From positions 1 through 18,991 of the forward strand of contig CALBST010000201.1 of assembly GCA_937967425.1 (NCBI GenBank): 18,991 nucleotides of DNA, in the 5' to 3' direction. Under the pieces are notes generated by a model. It was given only the letters and a program-made list of their open reading frames with translations, did no database searches and had not been told where the DNA came from. Positions 1 to 8,756 of the stretch are shown here, one piece after another (within the stretch, counting starts at the first letter, position 1; each line of letters opens with the position of its first letter). The position numbers were made by a program, and so were the translations under genes. This stretch comes from an uncultured Caulobacteraceae bacterium (GTDB lineage Bacteria > Pseudomonadota > Alphaproteobacteria > Caulobacterales > TH1-2).

Positions 1-26
1 GCGCCGGCGCTCCATAAGAGGGGCTC

Positions 27-740
27 ATGATCCCGCATACAGCCATGGTGCTCGCGGCGGGTCTCGGCACCCGCATGCGTCCGCTCACCAACGATCGCTG
101 CAAGGCGCTCGTCACGGTCGGTGGCAAGACGCTGATCGATCATAATCTCGATCGCCTGGTCGCCGCCGGCGTGAAGCGTGCGGTGGTGAACGTGCACGCT
201 TTCGCGGATTTGCTCGAAGCACATCTGCAACGCCGCACCGACATTGAGATCGTGATTTCCGACGAGCGCGCGCAGCTGATGGAAACCGGCGGCGGCGTCC
301 GCCAAGCGCGGCCACTGCTTGGCGACGATCCGATCATCGTCTGCAACATCGATAGCGTCTGGGAGGAGTGGAACGGCTCCGCGCTCGCGCGCCTCGCCTA
401 TAGCTTCAATGCCGCCAAGAGCGGCGCGAAGCTCATGCTCGCCGCCATGGATCAATGCCTGGGCTTTGATGGGGCTGGCGACTTCTTCATGGACGAAGCT
501 GGCGCGCTTAGGTTCCGCGATGACGCGCCGAGTTCGCCGTGGGCCTACATGGGCGCGCAGATCATCGATCCGCGCATCGTCGATGACGAACCGCTCGAAC
601 CGTTCAGCTTCACCCGCATCTGGCGGCGTCTGCAGAGCGAAGGCCGTCTGCATGGCGCGCCGCTCGGCGGCTTCTGGATGCATGTCGGCGATCCGCAGGC
701 GCGCGAACAAGCCGAAGCACGATTGGCGAGGGCGGCGTGA
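27..740 (+). CDS. murU: N-acetylmuramate-1-phosphate uridylyltransferase (MurU-type nucleotidyltransferase)
   Basis: A 237-aa NTP-transferase of the sugar-nucleotide pyrophosphorylase fold. In the MurU family it turns MurNAc-alpha-1-phosphate plus UTP into UDP-MurNAc, a cytosolic peptidoglycan-recycling route that bypasses MurA and so fosfomycin. Visible marks are the N-terminal nucleotide loop GLGTRMRP at residues 12-19, Lys26 in the following conserved segment, TGGGV at 87-91, a metal-site Asp candidate at D109 (NIDSVW), and the C-terminal WMHVGDP near residue 217. The ATG at 27 follows a purine-rich AGAGGGG ribosome-binding site. The 26 bases before it belong to an upstream gene: one frame stops with TAA at 15-17, another with TGA at 28-30 overlapping this ATG. 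From known alphaproteobacterial gene order the upstream gene is probably amgK, the matching kinase, but it lies outside the window. The stop overlaps the addB start by 4 nt. A mannose-1-phosphate guanylyltransferase-like relative is the main alternative. Confidence 0.85.
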   Translation: MIPHTAMVLAAGLGTRMRPLTNDRCKALVTVGGKTLIDHNLDRLVAAGVKRAVVNVHAFADLLEAHLQRRTDIEIVISDERAQLMETGGGVRQARPLLGDDPIIVCNIDSVWEEWNGSALARLAYSFNAAKSGAKLMLAAMDQCLGFDGAGDFFMDEAGALRFRDDAPSSPWAYMGAQIIDPRIVDDEPLEPFSFTRIWRRLQSEGRLHGAPLGGFWMHVGDPQAREQAEARLARAA

Positions 741-3691
741 GTTCGCTCTCGCTCGGGCTGCCCGAACCTCTGTTCGGCGGCCCGGCGCCGCGGCTACGCG
801 CAATCCCGGCGTCCGAGCCATTTCTTCATCTCCTGGCCGAAGCGATGATCGCCGCGCTGAAGCGCGACGACGATCCTTTCGCGCTCGCCGACGCACTTGT
901 GCTGTTGCCGAACCGCCGCTCTGCCCGCGGGCTCATCGACGCGTTCGCACGCCGCCTCGGCGGCGCGGCGTTGTTGCCGACAATCCGTCCGCTCGGCGAT
1001 CCGCACGCCGATGACGATCCCGACATCTGGGGCGCCGATCCGATCAGCGCCGACATCCCGCCGCCGATCGACAAGATGCAGCGGCGTATGCAGCTTGCTT
1101 CGCTCATCCGGCGCCGCTCCGTTGCTGAGAACGGCGTCGACGATCCAGCCCGCGCTATCGCGTTGGCGGACGAACTGGGAAAGTTGCTGGACAGCGCCGC
1201 GACCGTCGAAAAAGTCGATTGGAAAAAGCTCCCAAAGCTCGTCGAAGAAATCGATCTCGCGCGCCATTGGGCCAGCTCCGCGGACTTTCTCGACATCATC
1301 GCCACCTTCTGGCCCGCGCACCTGAAAGAGCAGGGCGTCAGCGATCCGGCCGAACATGGCGCAGCGCTGCGGCATGCACTCGCCGCGCGTTGGAAGGCCG
1401 ATCCGCCGAAACGACCGATCATCATAGCCGGCTCCACCGGCTCGCAGGCGACAACTCGCGAGCTGATGAAGGTTGTTTCGCGCCTGCCGAAGGGCGTGGT
1501 CGTGCTGCCGAACATCGACGTTGATCTCGACAACGATAGTTGGCGCCTCATCGGCGATCAGCACCCGCAATACGCGCTGAAGCACACGCTCGCCGCTCTT
1601 AATGTCGAGCGGCACGAAGTGCCGATGTTGAAGTTCGAAGATGAGAATGGCCGCGCCCGCCGCGTTTTGATGCGGGAAGCGCTGGCGCCCGCCGAAAAAA
1701 CCGCCGACTGGATCGCGCGTCTCACCGCGATCGGCGGCGAAGCGTTCGTCAAGCAGGGCGCGAGCGGCTTGCGCCTGCTCGAAGCAGCCACCGAAGACGA
1801 AGAAGCCACAGCCATCGCGCTCATGCTGCGTGAGAAACTCGAAGACCCTGCCGGAAACGCCGCCGTCGTTACGCCGGATGCTGGCCTCGCGCGCCGCATC
1901 GAAGCCAAGCTCGCGCGTTGGGGCATCGAACCCAGCGTCTCGCACGGCTCGCCGCTACGCGAGACCGATGCCGGGCGCCTCATAGCGCTGCTCTGCGAAC
2001 TCGCGCACGATCCGGCCGAACCCGTCGCGCTCGCAGCACTTCTGAAGCACCCGCGCGTAGGCGTCGCCAGCGACGCTTACGGCTACACCATCCTCGAACA
2101 CGAAGGTCTGCGCGGCGCCCGCCGCCACGACTCACTTGCGGATCTCGCCAATCTCGGCGAACGCGATCCAGATGACCAAGTGAAGAACTGGCCGCGCGCC
2201 CGCGCAATCGTCGATGCGATTGTGGAAGCGTTGAAACCACTCACGACAATCATGTCGCAGAAGGAGGTCACGCTCGCCGCCTTCGCAGACGCCCTCAGCC
2301 AATCCGCCGAAAACCTCACCAAGTACGATGTCTGGCAGGGCCGTGACGGCGAGGGCGCGTCCCGTTTGCTGCGCGAAGCCAACCAGTTCGGCGCCGAGCT
2401 TGGGCTCATCGCCGCGCACGCGGCGCCACGCGTGCTGCTGCGGCTGATGGATGACCACCAAATCGCGCCCGTGCAAGCGAGCGGCGAGGCGCGCGTCGCC
2501 ATCTGGGGCCTGCTCGAAGCGCGCTTGCAGCGCCGCGACCTGATGATCCTCGCCGGCCTCAACGAAGGCGTTTGGCCAACGCCGCCCGCGCAAGACCCAT
2601 TTCTCTCCCGCGTCATGCGCGAGAAGCTTGGCCTTCCTTCGCAAGACGCCCGCATCGGGCTCGCCGCGCACGATTTCGCGCAGCTCGCCAACGCGCCGAA
2701 TGTCGTGTTGACGCGTTCACTCCGCCGCGAAGGCTCGCCGACTCTCGCATCACGCTGGCTCTGGCGCCTCAAGACGCTGGTTCAGGGGGCCAAGACCGAA
2801 CTCGAGTCGGCGGATCGCTACGCAGCGCTCGCGCACAAGCTCGACGAACCGGCCGAGATCAATCCGGTCAAGCCGGTGCAGCCGCGCCCGCCTGCAGGTA
2901 GGCGCCTGACGCAAATCAGCGTCACCCAAGTCGAGACGTTGATTCGCGATCCGTACGCGGTATACGCGCGCCGCATTCTGAAGCTCGATCATCTCGACCC
3001 CATCGGCGCCGAAGCCGGTCCGGCGGAACGCGGTACCGCCGTTCACCGCGCCATCGAACGTTTCGGTGACGGCAGCGATCCGGCCGAGCTTTCGCGCCTG
3101 CTCGATGAAGAACTGCGCTGGCACGGCATTGCGCCTGAGCGCCGCGCCGCCGACCGCGAACGCCTGCTGACGTCGATCAGCGCACTCATCGCCTGGTTCG
3201 CAGAGCGTAGCTCGCACGGCGCTACGATCTATCGGGAAGTGAAAGGCAGGATGCCCGTTGATGGCGTCATCCTCACCGGCGTTGCTGACCGCATCGAGAT
3301 CGGCCCCGGTCACGTCGCGATACTCGATTTCAAGACCGGCTCTCCGCCATCGAACGAGCAGGTTAACAGCGGCCTGAGCCCACAGCTCTTGCTAGAGGCC
3401 GCGATGCTCATGGCGGGCGCGATTGAGAATGTGCCGAAAGCGACGCCAACCGAGCTGATTTACTGGCAGTTCGGCGGCTCCAAGCCCGCGCCGCGTGTGG
3501 TGGATGCTGAAGGTGGCCCCGTTGTCGCCGCTGAGAAGGCGATGACCTCGCTGCGCAGCCTGCTCGCCCGTTACGCCAATGCCGATCAGGCCTTCTATTC
3601 CAAGCCGCGCGTGCAATTCCTGAAGCCGTACGACGAGTACGATCTGCTCGCACGCCGCAAGGAATGGGCTGACGAAGTGGGTGACGAATGA
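737..3691 (+). CDS. addB: Double-strand break repair protein AddB (alphaproteobacterial type)
   Basis: A 984-aa subunit of the AddAB helicase-nuclease, which resects double-strand DNA ends for RecA loading, as RecBCD does in enterics. The length fits alphaproteobacterial AddB. The N-terminal half is a degenerate UvrD-like helicase: VLLPNRRSAR near residue 55 stands where a P-loop might be, and I see no GKT Walker A. The C-terminal PD-(D/E)XK nuclease is clear: GTAVHRA with His770, then ILDFKTG with Asp864 and Lys866. I count one cysteine in the protein, so the four-Cys iron-sulfur cluster of Bacillus AddB is absent. The GTG start at 737 overlaps the murU TGA (GTGA), and the stop overlaps the addA ATG (ATGA), so the three genes are probably translationally coupled. 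Identification rests on the nuclease motifs plus the addA neighbour. Confidence 0.92.
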   Translation: MSSLSLGLPEPLFGGPAPRLRAIPASEPFLHLLAEAMIAALKRDDDPFALADALVLLPNRRSARGLIDAFARRLGGAALLPTIRPLGDPHADDDPDIWGADPISADIPPPIDKMQRRMQLASLIRRRSVAENGVDDPARAIALADELGKLLDSAATVEKVDWKKLPKLVEEIDLARHWASSADFLDIIATFWPAHLKEQGVSDPAEHGAALRHALAARWKADPPKRPIIIAGSTGSQATTRELMKVVSRLPKGVVVLPNIDVDLDNDSWRLIGDQHPQYALKHTLAALNVERHEVPMLKFEDENGRARRVLMREALAPAEKTADWIARLTAIGGEAFVKQGASGLRLLEAATEDEEATAIALMLREKLEDPAGNAAVVTPDAGLARRIEAKLARWGIEPSVSHGSPLRETDAGRLIALLCELAHDPAEPVALAALLKHPRVGVASDAYGYTILEHEGLRGARRHDSLADLANLGERDPDDQVKNWPRARAIVDAIVEALKPLTTIMSQKEVTLAAFADALSQSAENLTKYDVWQGRDGEGASRLLREANQFGAELGLIAAHAAPRVLLRLMDDHQIAPVQASGEARVAIWGLLEARLQRRDLMILAGLNEGVWPTPPAQDPFLSRVMREKLGLPSQDARIGLAAHDFAQLANAPNVVLTRSLRREGSPTLASRWLWRLKTLVQGAKTELESADRYAALAHKLDEPAEINPVKPVQPRPPAGRRLTQISVTQVETLIRDPYAVYARRILKLDHLDPIGAEAGPAERGTAVHRAIERFGDGSDPAELSRLLDEELRWHGIAPERRAADRERLLTSISALIAWFAERSSHGATIYREVKGRMPVDGVILTGVADRIEIGPGHVAILDFKTGSPPSNEQVNSGLSPQLLLEAAMLMAGAIENVPKATPTELIYWQFGGSKPAPRVVDAEGGPVVAAEKAMTSLRSLLARYANADQAFYSKPRVQFLKPYDEYDLLARRKEWADEVGDE

Positions 3692-6600
3692 GCATCGACG
3701 CTGTCGCCGAAGCCACGCGCGCGCAAGCACAGGCCGCGCACCCGCACGTCTCCGTGTTCGTTACCGCGAATGCCGGCTCGGGCAAAACCAAAGTGCTTGT
3801 CGATCGGATCGCGCGGCTCTTGCTTGAAGGCTCGAAGCCGTCCGCGTTCCTCTGCATCACTTACACAAAAGCCGCCGCCGCCGAGATGCAGCGCCGCCTG
3901 TTCGAGCGTCTCGGCGGTTGGTGCGTTGCTGACGATAAGAGCCTTGCCGCGGAACTTGAGAAGCTCGGCGCCAACGCTGCCGATCTCCCGCGCGCCCGCG
4001 CGCTTTTCGCGCAAGCGCTGGAAACGCCCGGCGGCCTCAAAATCCAAACCATTCACGCCTTTTGCGAACGCTTGCTGGCGCGCTTTCCGCTTGAGGCAAA
4101 TGTCCCGCCTGGTTTCGACATTGCCGACGAAGCCCGTTCGGCTGCGTTGCTCGGCGAAGCCCGCGCCAAAGCCGCGCTCTCCGATGGCGGCCAGCGCGAC
4201 GCCTTTCGCCGTTTCGCCAAGCGTCTCTACAGCGACCACCTCGAAGGCCTGCTTGATCGCCTCGCGCTCCGCCGCGCCGAGTTTCACCGCTTCGCGCAAA
4301 AGCATCACGGCGAGCTCTTCGCCGCCCAAGCGCTCCGCGAACGCCACGGCGTCACCCAGAACGCCGAAGACTACACCCGCGATTTCCTGGCGCGTTGGCG
4401 TTGGAACGAACTGCGCGATGCCGCTAACGCCCTGTGCGAAGGCAGCGTCAACGATCGCAAAGCCGGCGAGCGCCTACGCGCAGTGCTCGATTGCGTTGAG
4501 GCCAACGACAACGCCGCCGCCATGCTCGCCTGCTTCGGCTTCGCCCTGACGGGCGAGGGGAACCTTCGCGCCAGCTTCGTCACCGCCGCAACGCAGAGGG
4601 CGCATCCTTGGCTCGAGCCCGTTGTCCGCACATTCGCCGAGGCAATTGAAGAAGCACGCGACACGCTCAACGCCATCGAGCGCGCCGAGGATGCGGTTGC
4701 AGCGCTGGCGCTGGCGCTCAAGCTCGATGAGGCCTACGGCAGCGCCAAGACTCGCGCAGGCGTTCTCGATTTCGACGACCTCATCGAACACGCGCAGGCG
4801 CTGCTACAGCGCTCCGAAGCCGCGCCTTGGGTGCTCTACAAGCTCGACGGAGGCCTAGACCACATCCTGATCGATGAAGGCCAGGACACGAGCCCCGCGC
4901 AGTGGGATCTGATCACGCCGCTACAGAACGAATTCTTCGCCGGAGCCGGCGCGCGCGAACGCAATCGAACCGTCTTCTCCGTCGGCGATCCCAAGCAGAG
5001 CATTTATGCGTTTCAAGGCGCCGATCCCGAACGCTTCCTCGCTGAGTCGCAAAACCTTGCAAGGCGCGTTCAAGCGGCGGAGAAGCAGTTCAAGGCGCCG
5101 GAACTGCGCACGTCGTTCCGCTCGTCGCCGGAGATCTTGCAGGCCGTCGACGAGACGATGAAGGGCAAGCCGCTTATCGCTGGCCCCGGTGCGCACGACG
5201 TTACCCTGCACCTTGCCGCGCGCGCCGATGAGGGCGGAGTCGTCGAAGTCTGGCCATTCACGCCTAAGCCCATGATTGCGGACGCCGAGCCATGGGACGC
5301 GCCGATGGATATGGAGCGCGAGAGCAGTGCTCACGTCGTGCTCGCCAAGCGCATCGCCAAGCACGTCAAAGCGATGATCGAAGCGCGTGAGGCAGTGTGG
5401 GAGAAGGGCGTGCGCCGCCCGATGCGCGCGGGCGATGTGCTCGCACTCGTGCGCAAACGCGGCGCCATGTTCCGCGAGCTGATCAAGGCGTTCAAACGGG
5501 AGAAACTCCCGGTCGCCGGCGCCGATCGAATGGTGCTGCGCGATGAACTCGCCGTGCAGGACTGCTTGGCGCTCATGCAAGTAGCGCTCGATCCCGCAGA
5601 TGATCTTTCGCTCGCCTGCGTGCTTAAGGGCCCGTGGTGCAATCTCACCAGCGACGACGAAGATATTTTCCCGCTCGCCTACGATCGCGGAGGGGAGCTT
5701 CTGATAGATCGCCTCCGCGCCAGCACCGATGCGAAGTATGCGTACGCCCAAAGCTTTCTACGCGATCTCACAGCGCGTCGCGGCGCCGATCCGTTCGCGT
5801 TTCTAAGCTGGGCGCTGGAAACAGCGCATGACGGCAAATCCGGCTGGGCGCGTATTTTCGCGCGGCTTGGCCCTGAAACGCGCGACCCGCTCGAAGAGCT
5901 GCTGCAGCGCGCGCTGAACTTGCCGCACCACGTCGCGCCGACATTGCAGCGCTTCCTTTTCGATATCGAACTCGATGCGCAACAGATAAAGCGCGAGCTG
6001 GAGGCCGAAACCGGCGCTATTCGGGTTATGACCGTCCACGGCGCCAAGGGTCTCGAGGCGCCTGTCGTGATCCTGCCGGATTCTACCGGCGATGTGGGCG
6101 ACACCCCTGATAATGGCCTGTTGTTTGACAATGACGATGGCCCGTTCGTCTCGTTCAGCGCCAAGGGTGATGACGAACCCTGCGCCGAAGCCCGCGCCGC
6201 CCACAAGGAGCGCATGCTCGGCGAGCATTGGCGGCTGCTCTATGTCGCCATGACCCGCGCACGCGATCGGCTCATCGTCTGTGGCCCGCAATGGAAGAGC
6301 GGCGAGGCGCCGAACGTGAGCTGGCGCGAGAACGTGGAGCTTGCGCTCGTCAATCTCGGCGCGGAAAAGATCGAGACGCCGTTCGGCCAAGGCCTGCGTC
6401 TTGGGAAACCACAAATCGCCGATGCGCAGGCGCAATCGCCGCAACCGCAGATCATTGTGCCGGCTTGGGCGCACACGCCCGTAGGCGGCGGCGCCCGCAT
6501 TGAAATCGCCGCGCCTTCTCGTTTGCATCGCATCGATCCGGCCTTGTTCTCGCCGCGTGGTGATGGCCAGAAGCGCTTCCGCCGTGGCCGTCTCATTCAC

Positions 6601-7068
6601 GGCTTGCTCGAACGCTTGCCGGAACTCGCGCCCGAGAAACGCGAAGCGGCAGCGCTTGCGTGGTTGACGCGCCAAGGTGTCGAAGAGGATGAAGCGGAAA
6701 AATTCGTGCGAGAAGCGCTGAGCGTCATCAACGATGCGCGCTTCGCCGCCGTGTTCTCGCCAACGAGCCGTGCCGAAGCGCCGATCGTTGGCGTGGTGAA
6801 AGGCAAAGCCATTCGCGGCGTCGTCGATCGCCTCGCCGTCGAGGAAGATCGCGTGATCGTGCTCGACTTCAAAACCGATCGCCCGGCGCCGACGGATGCC
6901 GCCGCGGCGCCCGATTCCTACGTCATGCAGCTCGCGCTTTACCGTGAAGTGCTGCGGACGATCTTTCCCAAGAAAACCGTCTCCTGCGCGCTGCTGTGGA
7001 CGGAAAAGCCCCATCTGATGGAGCTGCCGGACGGTCGCCTGGACGATGTTTTCGCTACGTTCGCGTGA
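3688..7068 (+). CDS. addA: Double-strand break repair helicase-nuclease AddA
   Basis: A 1126-aa UvrD/Rep-family (SF1A) helicase with a C-terminal nuclease, partner of AddB in end resection. Motifs in order: Walker A ANAGSGKT at 27-34 (Lys33); motif Ia around CITYTKAAAAEM; IHAFCERLL; Walker B DEGQDTS at 396-402 with catalytic Glu397 (Gly where Ala or Phe is more usual); GDPKQSIYAFQG from 433; LRTSFRSS; VMTVHGAKGLE near 780 (motif V); YVAMTRARDRL near 852 (motif VI). The RecB-like nuclease follows, with His971 (HGLLERL) and VLDFKTDRP near 1060. All helicase and nuclease residues expected for activity are present. The ATG at 3688 overlaps the addB stop by 4 nt. The stop is 68 nt before trxA. This is a confident assignment. 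Confidence 0.96.
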   Translation: MSIDAVAEATRAQAQAAHPHVSVFVTANAGSGKTKVLVDRIARLLLEGSKPSAFLCITYTKAAAAEMQRRLFERLGGWCVADDKSLAAELEKLGANAADLPRARALFAQALETPGGLKIQTIHAFCERLLARFPLEANVPPGFDIADEARSAALLGEARAKAALSDGGQRDAFRRFAKRLYSDHLEGLLDRLALRRAEFHRFAQKHHGELFAAQALRERHGVTQNAEDYTRDFLARWRWNELRDAANALCEGSVNDRKAGERLRAVLDCVEANDNAAAMLACFGFALTGEGNLRASFVTAATQRAHPWLEPVVRTFAEAIEEARDTLNAIERAEDAVAALALALKLDEAYGSAKTRAGVLDFDDLIEHAQALLQRSEAAPWVLYKLDGGLDHILIDEGQDTSPAQWDLITPLQNEFFAGAGARERNRTVFSVGDPKQSIYAFQGADPERFLAESQNLARRVQAAEKQFKAPELRTSFRSSPEILQAVDETMKGKPLIAGPGAHDVTLHLAARADEGGVVEVWPFTPKPMIADAEPWDAPMDMERESSAHVVLAKRIAKHVKAMIEAREAVWEKGVRRPMRAGDVLALVRKRGAMFRELIKAFKREKLPVAGADRMVLRDELAVQDCLALMQVALDPADDLSLACVLKGPWCNLTSDDEDIFPLAYDRGGELLIDRLRASTDAKYAYAQSFLRDLTARRGADPFAFLSWALETAHDGKSGWARIFARLGPETRDPLEELLQRALNLPHHVAPTLQRFLFDIELDAQQIKRELEAETGAIRVMTVHGAKGLEAPVVILPDSTGDVGDTPDNGLLFDNDDGPFVSFSAKGDDEPCAEARAAHKERMLGEHWRLLYVAMTRARDRLIVCGPQWKSGEAPNVSWRENVELALVNLGAEKIETPFGQGLRLGKPQIADAQAQSPQPQIIVPAWAHTPVGGGARIEIAAPSRLHRIDPALFSPRGDGQKRFRRGRLIHGLLERLPELAPEKREAAALAWLTRQGVEEDEAEKFVREALSVINDARFAAVFSPTSRAEAPIVGVVKGKAIRGVVDRLAVEEDRVIVLDFKTDRPAPTDAAAAPDSYVMQLALYREVLRTIFPKKTVSCALLWTEKPHLMELPDGRLDDVFATFA

Positions 7069-7070
7069 GG

Positions 7071-7099
7071 TTGAATCCTTAACCGGCTCACCCTACATC
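7071..7099 (+). promoter_or_regulatory. Candidate trxA promoter with a GANTC site in its -35
   Basis: In the 68-nt addA-trxA gap, TTGAAT (7071-7076) and TACATC (7094-7099) are separated by 17 nt, a plausible sigma-70-type pair (4/6 and 3/6 matches). The -35 overlaps GAATC at 7073-7077, a GANTC motif of the kind methylated by CcrM. Downstream, 7101-7116 is a perfect inverted repeat CGTGAA-CAAT-TTCACG in the 5' leader, which could be a small hairpin or a protein site. The promoter call is from pattern only. Confidence 0.4.
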
Positions 7100-7136
7100 G
7101 CGTGAACAATTTCACGGTTCCGAAGGAGCAAATCCC

Positions 7137-7457
7137 GTGGCCACCACCAAAGTTTCTGACGATAGTTTCGAAGCCGACGTGCTGAAATCCGGCCGTCCGG
7201 TGCTCGTCGACTTCTGGGCGGAATGGTGCGGCCCGTGCAAGCAAATCGGCCCGGCGCTCGAGGAGATCGCCGCCGAAATGGGCGACCGCGTTCAGGTCGT
7301 GAAGCTCAATATCGATGATAATCCGATGACGCCGGGCAAGTACGGCGTGCGCGGCATCCCGACGCTCATGGTGTTCAAGGATGGTAAGGTCGCCTCGACC
7401 AAAGTCGGCGCCATGCCGAAGTCGAAGATCGTCGAGTGGCTGAACGAGAGCGTCTAA
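7137..7457 (+). CDS. trxA: Thioredoxin 1 (TrxA)
   Basis: A 106-aa cytosolic thioredoxin, the general dithiol reductant for ribonucleotide reductase, peroxiredoxins and methionine sulfoxide reductases. The active site WCGPC is at residues 30-34 (Cys31, Cys34) and the cis-proline loop GIPT is at 73-76 (Pro75). The length matches the family and there is no signal peptide. The start is GTG at 7137, fixed by an ideal AAGGAG ribosome-binding site at 7123-7128, 8 nt upstream. It follows addA but has its own promoter candidate in the gap, so it may be expressed both with and apart from addBA. Its TAA overlaps the TAG of convergent folC: the two genes share 7454-7457. Confidence 0.97.
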   Translation: MATTKVSDDSFEADVLKSGRPVLVDFWAEWCGPCKQIGPALEEIAAEMGDRVQVVKLNIDDNPMTPGKYGVRGIPTLMVFKDGKVASTKVGAMPKSKIVEWLNESV

Positions 7458-8740
7458 GCGCTCTCCGCCGCCAACGCTTCGGCGGCCAGCAAAAACGAAC
7501 CACAGATCAGCACACGCGGCGCGGGCAACTGCGCCGCGTTTTGCATGGCGGCCGCAAGTGAAGGCGCCATGCCAGCGGGCGTGTCGAGCTGATGCGCAAG
7601 TGAAGCAATGTGATGGGGGGCGATGTGATCCTCGTCCAGCGGCACGGCGATGATGCGATCGGCGCCGCGGGCGATCGCGCTTACGAACGCCGCTGCGTCC
7701 TTGCGTCTGCGCAGGCCGATGATCACTGTGTTCTCGCCGCCGCGCCTTGCTTTCATATCGTTGAGCGCGCGCGCCAGCGCCGCAGCTGCGTCGGCATTGT
7801 GACCTGCATCAACCCAGACCTCGCCGCCCACGGCGCGCACCGGCGCACTGAACGCGCCGCGCGTAAGCGGCTGCAGGCGTGCGGGCCATCGCGCATTGGA
7901 AACACCGGTGGCGAATGCATCATCGCTGATTGTAAACGGCCCCGGCGCAAGGAACGCGGCACAGGCGAGGCCAGCGTTGTCGATCTGGTGTTGGCCATGT
8001 AGTCCCGGTAGCGGCAGATCAAGCACGCGGTGCTCGCTTTGCACAATCAGTCTGCCTTTTTGGGCAAACGCATCCCATTCGACGCCCTTGCGAAATAGGG
8101 GAGCGCCAACGCGTTCGGCTTCGGCTTCGATAACTTCGCGCGCAGCCTCCGCTTGATGCGCGACGATGGCTGGCGAGTTTCGTTTCAGTATGCCGGCCTT
8201 GTGCGCTGCAATTTCGGGTAAAGTCGCGCCCAGTGCGTCTTGGTGATCGAGGCCGATCGGCGTGATGATCGAGGCTGTGGGCCAAGGGACGACGTTGGTG
8301 GAATCATCGCGCCCGCCCATGCCGCATTCCAAAAGGACTAAGCGAGCGTGATGTTGATCAAAGAGATGCAGCGCGACAGCGACTTGCGCGTCGAACTGAG
8401 TGAGATCAGGCGCGAGTTGATGTACGCGTTCGGCGGCGCCGATCAGCATCTCGTCGGAGGCAATCTCGCCACGAACCAGAAAGCGCTCGTTGAGCTTCAG
8501 AAGGTGTGGCTTGGTGAAAGCATGGACGCTCAGCCCGGACGCCTCGGCGATCGCGCGCATGAACGCGATCGTGGAGCCTTTGCCGTTCGTTCCAGCGATA
8601 TGAAACGTCGGGGGTAAATTGGCGTTCGGGCTATCCAGCGCCGTCAGAGCTTCGACGAGCGGCGCGCGATCAAACGGTTTGCCGTGCCCGAACTCAGGGC
8701 CGAACAGCTCTTCAAATTTCCTTTGAACGATATCTTCCAC
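7454..8740 (-). CDS. folC: Bifunctional dihydrofolate synthase / folylpolyglutamate synthase FolC
   Basis: A Mur-ligase-family ATPase that joins glutamate to dihydropteroate and then extends the polyglutamate tail of folates. From the chosen start it is 428 aa. Visible are the P-loop GTNGKGS at 50-56, the PHLLKLNERF segment, the ECGMGGRDDSTN segment, the HQDALG region with a conserved HKAG lysine, and DAGHNADA in the C-terminal domain. Start choice: GTG at 8740 gives a normal N-terminus (VEDIVQRKF), 16 nt after accD. The frame stays open to a GTG at 8833, but those 31 extra Lys/Pro/Ala-rich residues would be read out of the accD tail and look spurious. No strong ribosome-binding site precedes either start. 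It is probably the last gene of the trp-accD operon and runs tail to tail into trxA. Confidence 0.93.
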   Translation of the reverse strand: MEDIVQRKFEELFGPEFGHGKPFDRAPLVEALTALDSPNANLPPTFHIAGTNGKGSTIAFMRAIAEASGLSVHAFTKPHLLKLNERFLVRGEIASDEMLIGAAERVHQLAPDLTQFDAQVAVALHLFDQHHARLVLLECGMGGRDDSTNVVPWPTASIITPIGLDHQDALGATLPEIAAHKAGILKRNSPAIVAHQAEAAREVIEAEAERVGAPLFRKGVEWDAFAQKGRLIVQSEHRVLDLPLPGLHGQHQIDNAGLACAAFLAPGPFTISDDAFATGVSNARWPARLQPLTRGAFSAPVRAVGGEVWVDAGHNADAAAALARALNDMKARRGGENTVIIGLRRRKDAAAFVSAIARGADRIIAVPLDEDHIAPHHIASLAHQLDTPAGMAPSLAAAMQNAAQLPAPRVLICGSFLLAAEALAAESA

Positions 8741-8756
8741 GACAAACGGAAGCGCC

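Noticed and set aside
5803..7014. Long open frame on the minus strand opposite addA (about 400 codons), and a similar one at 794-1945 opposite addB
   Set aside because: These are shadows caused by GC-rich codon use: composition is Arg/Ala/His-rich, no family motif is visible, and the plus-strand genes carry all expected catalytic motifs.
7467..7486. Hairpin GCCGCC-N8-GGCGGC just after the trxA stop
   Set aside because: It lies in the folC coding end, is followed by an A run and not a T run on the trxA strand, and is easily explained by coding GC content. A weak terminator role for trxA is possible but unsupported.
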